Below are positions 5,142 through 8,588 of a DNA stretch of 8,588 nt, in pieces. The position numbers and the translations under genes are program-made. This stretch comes from JABDJZ01 sp047611125 (GTDB lineage: Bacteria; Bacteroidota; Rhodothermia; Rhodothermales; UBA10348). The notes under the pieces are model-generated. The model was not told the origin of the DNA. It did no database searches and saw only the letters and a program-made list of their open reading frames with translations. The DNA is taken from assembly GCA_047611125.1 (NCBI GenBank), contig JBLFXH010000143.1, positions 1 to 8,588 on the forward strand, read 5' to 3'. Each line of letters starts with the position of its first letter. Positions within the stretch are counted from its first letter, which is position 1.

Positions 5142-6978
5142 CAGCAGTCAGGACCCTGCGAACCTGAGTGGCCGTGGTGCGCCGGGTCACGCCGGGAGTG
5201 AATATGTCCCACCACGAGATGACCGAATCGCGAGACCCCTCACCGCCACTACCTGTACGCAAGAAGTACTTGGTGGCCAGATAGACCTCTTGAACGGCCG
5301 ACCCAATTCGATACTCGTCCATGTATCGCTCGGCCTTCTCTAGGTGGTGACGAATCCGTCGGTCAGGGGCCTGACCTGCCTCGGCATGCACTTCCCGAAG
5401 CCTGCGCGACGTGGTCATCATCCGTCTCGCTCGTTGCAGGCAATCCTCAGACCATGGCAGGCGGCTGGAGGGATTGGCTCCCGAGAGAACAGCGAGTCGA
5501 ACAACACCGGCGCCTTCGATACGAATCAGGTCGTCCAGGTCCGGCGCGTTCCCGTGGCGCTTGCTCATCTTTCGACCCTCTGAGGTGACTACGTCGTGTC
5601 CCATGAAGCCGTCAACTATCTCAGGCGCGGCCATTAGGCCGATATCGCGGAGGGCGTGTCCGAGGAATCGGTAGAGATACAGGTAGATGAACGAATCGTA
5701 GCCCGAATGAAAGAACACGCTGGCAGGCGGAGATGTAGCCCATAGCCGGAACGGGTTCGTGTCCGGTTTCCAGTCTGGGTGGGCCGCCCAGAAGCACCAC
5801 GCGTCATCCAGGAAACAGTCCAGGTTGCGGGTGACGGTTGGCTGACGGGTTTTGCAGTGGGCGCACGTAGCGGTGCCGTCGCCACCGTGCGCCGGCAGTC
5901 GTACGGGGAGGTTGGCCTCGGCGACCGGGCTCAGGCCACACCGAACGCAATTCACCGCCGGGAGCGGCGTACCCCAATCGCGCTTGCGAGACACCATCCA
6001 GTCTCGCGCTCTGTACCGTATCGACTCTTCTGATCTCGATTGGTGGGCGGAGAAAGCCTCAAGGTGGCTTACCTCGATCTCGCCAGGGCTAGAGGGGACT
6101 GCGTCCGTACCGTGAGGCAGATTGGCCGAGGGTGTCACAAATAAAGGAACGGTCCCGCCCGCCAGTTCCAAGAGACAAAGCGCATGGCGAGTCAGTGGTT
6201 GGCCAGTGCGCTGGCTTCGCCTTGACCAAGCGGCGTCTGCATCAGTGTTCAAGAACAGGGCAAGAGGGTGATCACTCCTGAGCGTGATGGCGTCCAGCTT
6301 GCTCTTCGCGGAAGCGAACAGCTCAAACTGGTACTCCGCGCCGTGAGCGCAGAGGCTAATTGTGGACCTTTCGCCCTCCATCCTACCCAGAAAGGCGCGC
6401 ATGAGATTGCGGGCCCGGTCGCTCCAGCCCGAAAGGTCCTCGACAGTGTCCGAAAGTACCTCAGTATAGTCGGACGTTCGAATGAACCATTCCTCGGATG
6501 CACGCGCTGAGACAGGCTCCCCGCACCGCCAGCAACCGCCATTCTCTACCTGCGATGCTGCCAGGTATTCGCAACACTGCTCGCAGTACGGCAACGCGCG
6601 TTCGGCCCTGTAAACCAACCCGCTGCGCCACAGCTCAAGAAAGAGCCACTGCGTCCAGCGGTAGTATCCCGGATCGCACGTGCGCGGATGGTCGTCCAGG
6701 TTGTACGAGAGTCGCAAGTCCCGCATCTGCCGAGCGATTCGCTCGATTTGACTGTCGACGTACTCGTGCGTCGGCAGCCCGGCCGCCGCCGCCCCGGCCT
6801 GATGGGGAAGCCCGAACGCATCGAAGGCCGTCGAATACCGGATATCAGCTCCCTGGGAGCGAAGCCACCTGGCGCGAACGTCGCCCAAGGCGTAGCACCG
6901 GACGTGGCCAAGGTGCAGGGAGCCATTGCAGAACGGAGCTGAATCGAAGTTCAGATGCCAATCGTCACGAGGAGTCAT
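5131..6978 (-). CDS. Leucyl-tRNA synthetase paralog, editing-degenerate and C-terminally truncated
   Basis: The protein is 615 residues from the ATG at 6978 (weak AGGG upstream; a GTG at 6984 is possible), against roughly 860-880 for housekeeping bacterial LeuRS. The class I catalytic core is intact: GSLHLGHVRCYALGDV with HLGH at 22-25, FDAFGLPHQAGA (52-63), YYRWTQWLFLELW and the zinc-type CEQC (132-135)/CWRC (149-152) pair. RDWMVSRKRDWGTP (325-338), a second CxxC pair (344/347, 372/375) and KMSKR (470-474) follow. The region matching the CP1 editing domain (about 205-310) lacks the Thr-rich TTRPDT motif and the GTGAVM...HDxRD motif with its catalytic Asp; LFASAKSKLDAI and AGGTVPLFVTPSANLPHGTD stand there instead. 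The usual GGIEHA before KMSKS is HSGYDSF. Only about 140 residues of anticodon-domain helices remain after KMSKR, and the C-terminal domain is absent. Amino-acid activation is plausible; its amino acid and acceptor are unknown. A tRNA-like RNA ends 20 nt upstream. Confidence 0.88.
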   Translation of the reverse strand: MTPRDDWHLNFDSAPFCNGSLHLGHVRCYALGDVRARWLRSQGADIRYSTAFDAFGLPHQAGAAAAGLPTHEYVDSQIERIARQMRDLRLSYNLDDHPRTCDPGYYRWTQWLFLELWRSGLVYRAERALPYCEQCCEYLAASQVENGGCWRCGEPVSARASEEWFIRTSDYTEVLSDTVEDLSGWSDRARNLMRAFLGRMEGERSTISLCAHGAEYQFELFASAKSKLDAITLRSDHPLALFLNTDADAAWSRRSQRTGQPLTRHALCLLELAGGTVPLFVTPSANLPHGTDAVPSSPGEIEVSHLEAFSAHQSRSEESIRYRARDWMVSRKRDWGTPLPAVNCVRCGLSPVAEANLPVRLPAHGGDGTATCAHCKTRQPTVTRNLDCFLDDAWCFWAAHPDWKPDTNPFRLWATSPPASVFFHSGYDSFIYLYLYRFLGHALRDIGLMAAPEIVDGFMGHDVVTSEGRKMSKRHGNAPDLDDLIRIEGAGVVRLAVLSGANPSSRLPWSEDCLQRARRMMTTSRRLREVHAEAGQAPDRRIRHHLEKAERYMDEYRIGSAVQEVYLATKYFLRTGSGGEGSRDSVISWWDIFTPGVTRRTTATQVRRVLTAASG

Positions 6979-6998
6979 GGGCACCCTGCAGTCTTGTG

Positions 6999-7200
6999 TA
7001 CGCCCGACGGGAATTGAACCCGCTCCTCCGGGGGAACAGCCCGGTACTCTTCAGCCTTTCGTCTCGGGTCTGCGGTGTCAGGGAAACCGTTTCAAGAGGG
7101 TCGCTCCCGGAGGTGTGCTCTCCAGTGCGGGCGCCTCGAGGCGTGTCTTCCATCCACAGATCAGTATGGCGATGAGCCTTTTCCATTAAGCTACGGGCGC
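6999..7200 (-). tRNA. tRNA-like RNA with GUU anticodon and about 130-nt insertion in or beside the D loop
   Basis: Read 5' to 3' on the minus strand, GCGCCCG (7200-7194) pairs with CGGGCGT (7006-7000) to give a complete 7-bp acceptor stem, followed by A73 (6999); CCA is not encoded. U8, A9 and GCTT (7191-7188) begin a D arm whose loop AATGG carries the G18G19 pair. The 3' part is canonical: CCGGG-CTGTTCC-CCCGG anticodon arm (7044-7028) with U33 and anticodon GUU (7037-7035), a 4-nt variable region, and a T arm with a perfect 5-bp stem and loop TTCAATT (7023-7007). GAGT (7049-7046) can close the D stem, leaving one nucleotide before the anticodon stem, which places the extra sequence inside the D loop. 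AGGC (7179-7176) pairs more strongly but leaves the insert after the D arm. Oddities are C37 and A48. A73 is also the LeuRS discriminator identity. It is co-oriented with the synthetase gene, 20 nt before its ATG. Confidence 0.72.
7051..7180 (-). other. Structured insertion inside the tRNA-like RNA
   Basis: About 130 nt separate the D-loop GG from the D-stem 3' strand; the exact edges are ambiguous by a base or two. Local helices are CATC/GATG (7174-7171 with 7154-7151), CGCC-TCGA-GGCG (7143-7132) and TGGAG/CTCCG with a 7-nt loop (7124-7108). GGGA/TCCC (7108-7105 with 7084-7081) encloses ACC/GGT, and C-GAAA-G (7061-7056) is a GNRA-type tetraloop. It contains a second copy of the acceptor 5' strand GCGCCCG (7134-7128). 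AAGGCT occurs near both ends (7180-7175, 7058-7053). It is too short for a standard group I intron, and no intron core is recognised. Confidence 0.55.
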
Positions 7201-7361
7201 ATGTGTGGTGCGTGCAGGCAATGCGAATCTAGGGGCGGCGTCCGCCGTGGCTTGAGTCGGTCTGCCGAGTGGTCCAATCGCGGTTTTCACCGGTCGGATG
7301 GCGCAGCTGAGAGCCGAAATCAGGGTGACGCTGGACCAGAAAATGCCCTGTTTTTGGCTAG
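7201..7361. other. Intergenic region upstream of the tRNA-like RNA
   Basis: No gene is supported here. On the minus strand TAGATT (7231-7226) is a weak -10 candidate 25 nt before the RNA 5' end, without a good -35. A dyad CGGCG-TC-CGCCG (7236-7247) sits just upstream of it and could be an operator. A stop codon at 7359-7361 closes the frame of the T9SS remnant that follows. Confidence 0.3.
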
Positions 7362-7868
7362 GTACCCACGAACCCCCGGGCCGGTTATCGGCTTCGCGAA
7401 CTCGAAGACCGCGCCCAGACCAATCACGTTATAAACGAGACTCTGGCGCTGTCGTTGCGGCATCGAGTGCTAAGCGAGTACACGGCCTTCCTGGCACTGG
7501 AACCTAGCGATACTACCCTCGCGTGCCTGGTCTGCCTTGATGAGACAACCCTAACAAGCGTTGAGCCCGGAGCTGACATTCCTTCAGCAGACAGTCTAAT
7601 GCAGGTGTACCCTAACCCGGTTCATGACCGCGCCACGATTAGGATTGCCTTGCCGCAGCGAGTTGCCTCTGCTGAGACTCCTACCCTGAGGATTTTCGAT
7701 ATCCTGGGTCGGGAGGTGAAGAGCTTCACAGTCCGCGCCGGGAGCGCGTCGGAGGCCTTTAGTTGGGACCGCACCTCAGACCAAGGCGACCGCCTCGCGG
7801 CAGGCGTCTATATGCTATCGATGCGAATCGGCAACCAAGTCCGCACCACCCAGGTGGTGCTGCTGTAG
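7362..7868 (+). pseudogene. 5'-truncated C-terminus of a VIT/VWA-type protein with T9SS sorting domain
   Basis: The frame is open from 7362 to a TAG at 7866-7868. It begins inside a protein: GYRLRELEDRAQ is followed by INETLALSLRHRVLSEYTAF and LALEPSD, a pattern usual just after the VWA domain of VIT/VWA surface proteins ('...ALSLRYRVLSPYTAFLALE'). The C-terminal 85 or so residues form a type A T9SS sorting domain: VYPNPVHDRATIRIALP, LRIFDILGREVKSF, LAAGVYMLSMRIG and a basic-hydrophobic tail TTQVVLL. Such domains direct export across the outer membrane and attachment to the cell surface. There is no VIT or VWA domain upstream and a stop lies at 7359-7361; a TTG at 7455 is the only start-like codon noticed. 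I read it as the remnant of a gene whose 5' part was lost, and expression is doubtful. Confidence 0.7.
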
Positions 7869-7906
7869 GCCATCACAAGGGTTCCGCCATTACGGCCTTT
7901 TGACAG

Positions 7907-8588
7907 TCAACGCTCCACCACGATCCGGCTAGTCCCCGACGCCCTGCCAGCCTCCATGTGGAGCAGGTACAGTCCGGGCGGCCAGAACCGTGACGCGAAC
8001 CGTAGCCTGGTTTCTCCAGCGGGGAGGACGCCGATTCGGGAGTCAACCTCCCGCCCCAGAACGTCGTACACCTTCACCGAGGTCATCATCGATTCCGGAA
8101 GGCGAAATAGTGCGAAGACATCGGCGTTGGCTGGATTCGGAAACGCCTCAACCGTGAGGTTAAGAGTTGCCGGAGCGGCGGGTTCATAATGAAGGACTCT
8201 TGGCGTCAGAATGGCCTCCTTATGCCGCGTCCAAAAAATCTGCGTCTTCGCGGAGTTGACGGATGGAATCCAGGTAGTCTGATCCGCGTGACCAGAGAGC
8301 GGCGAAGACGAACACCTGGGTCTGTCCGGCTTCCAACGTTGTCGGTCCGACGCCAAAGTAGGCGTGCCTATCGCCTGACTGAATGCTCTTGGTAGGAGGG
8401 AAGGTAGGAGTGACTTCAGACCAATACGCTCCTGTGACGGGGTCACCCGTGAAGAAGAGGCTGGTGGGTTGGTCGGAGTAGCCTCGGCCACCATCATACA
8501 ATGGGCCACCCACGGTGAAGGACTGACCGTCTGTCCAGCGACCACTGAGATAGCGGTGCAGCCCGGTTGCGTCTGCCGGATAACTCCT
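7907..8588 (-). pseudogene. C-terminal part of a T9SS-sorted secreted protein, split by a frameshift
   Basis: The gene enters from the right edge. In one frame (8588 to 8220) the peptide includes YLSGRWTDGQSFTVGGPLYD, the FFTGDPVTGAYWSEV stretch, GVGPTTLEAGQTQVFVFAAL and GSDYLDSIRQLREDADF. This order (FPGDP...WSE...GP.TLAPGE...GTDNLDS...LR) is common in large secreted proteins of Bacteroidota/Rhodothermota. That frame stops at 8220. The neighbouring frame continues from the T6 run (A6 at 8233-8238 on the plus strand) through KEAILTPRVLHYEPAAPATL to a type A sorting domain: AFPNPANADVFALFRLPES, VYDVLGREVDSR, PPGLYLLHMEAG, ending SRIVVER at 7907. Removing one T restores a single reading frame. 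It may be a pseudogene, a sequencing or assembly error, or a slippage site. Confidence 0.78.

Noticed and set aside
6979..7050. T-box leader upstream of the synthetase
   Set aside because: No AGGGUGGNACCGCG-like box or terminator/antiterminator pair; the GGGTG near the start codon is an isolated match.
6498..7175. Long plus-strand frame of 225 codons
   Set aside because: It is antisense to the N-terminal half of the synthetase-like gene and to the RNA, very Arg-rich and without family resemblance.
7051..7180. Group I intron in the tRNA-like gene
   Set aside because: The position is outside the anticodon loop, the length (130 nt) is below a normal group I core, and no recognisable P7-type core was found.
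6965..7186. Minus-strand 73-codon frame overlapping the tRNA-like RNA
   Set aside because: Its C-terminal half reads RRSGFNSRRAY, a typical false translation across a tRNA T arm; no ribosome-binding site or family resemblance.
6999..7200. tmRNA (ssrA) as identity for the 200-nt RNA
   Set aside because: It has a canonical 5-bp anticodon arm and the insert is not followed by a recognisable tag reading frame; typical tmRNA 5' and 3' end sequences are absent.
7862..7901. Terminator between the two convergent T9SS gene ends
   Set aside because: GGCC/GGCC and CCG/CGG pairings are too short and the following TTTT too brief to claim a terminator.

Overview
The window is GC-rich and looks like the chromosome of a Rhodothermota/Bacteroidota-type bacterium. 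The main evidence is two gene ends carrying type IX secretion (T9SS) C-terminal sorting domains, and start codons that mostly lack a Shine-Dalgarno sequence. The lineage call is an inference from family content.

Layout, left to right: the 3' part of a YbdG/MscM-type mechanosensitive channel gene (1-915, +). Next, tail to tail with it, is a two-gene toxin-antitoxin-like operon on the minus strand, an XRE-family 'mobile mystery protein A' followed by a Fic-family 'mobile mystery protein B'. Its control region holds three evenly spaced copies of a CCTA-N6-TAG(G/C) operator, one inside a perfect 14+14 palindrome. Behind it lie a short C-terminal remnant of a peptidase-MA-like gene (2098-2259, -) and about 190 bp with no recognisable content. 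A gamma-glutamylcyclotransferase-like gene (-) and an ACR3 arsenite exporter gene (+) follow, divergently arranged. Then come a small cupin (-), a conserved small protein of unknown function (+), and the most unusual part of the window.

That part (about 5131-7200, -) is a leucyl-tRNA-synthetase paralog immediately preceded, in the same orientation, by an RNA gene not apparent as an ordinary tRNA. The RNA has a perfect 7-bp acceptor stem, a D-arm 5' half, a perfect anticodon arm (GUU), a perfect T arm and an A73 discriminator, but it carries about 130 nt of extra sequence in or next to the D loop. Its predicted 3' end is 20 nt before the start codon of the synthetase. The synthetase keeps the class I catalytic signatures (HLGH, KMSKR) and zinc cysteines. 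It has lost the recognisable LeuRS editing motifs and the C-terminal domain. The pair could be a dedicated synthetase and giant tRNA-like RNA, or a synthetase autoregulated by a tRNA-mimic leader.

The right end holds two convergent ends of T9SS-sorted proteins. The first (+) is a 5'-truncated remnant of a VIT/VWA-type protein. The second (-) runs off the window and is split by a one-base frameshift at an A6 run. The remnants on both sides of the Fic operon and of the RNA/synthetase unit suggest an accessory region with past insertions and deletions.
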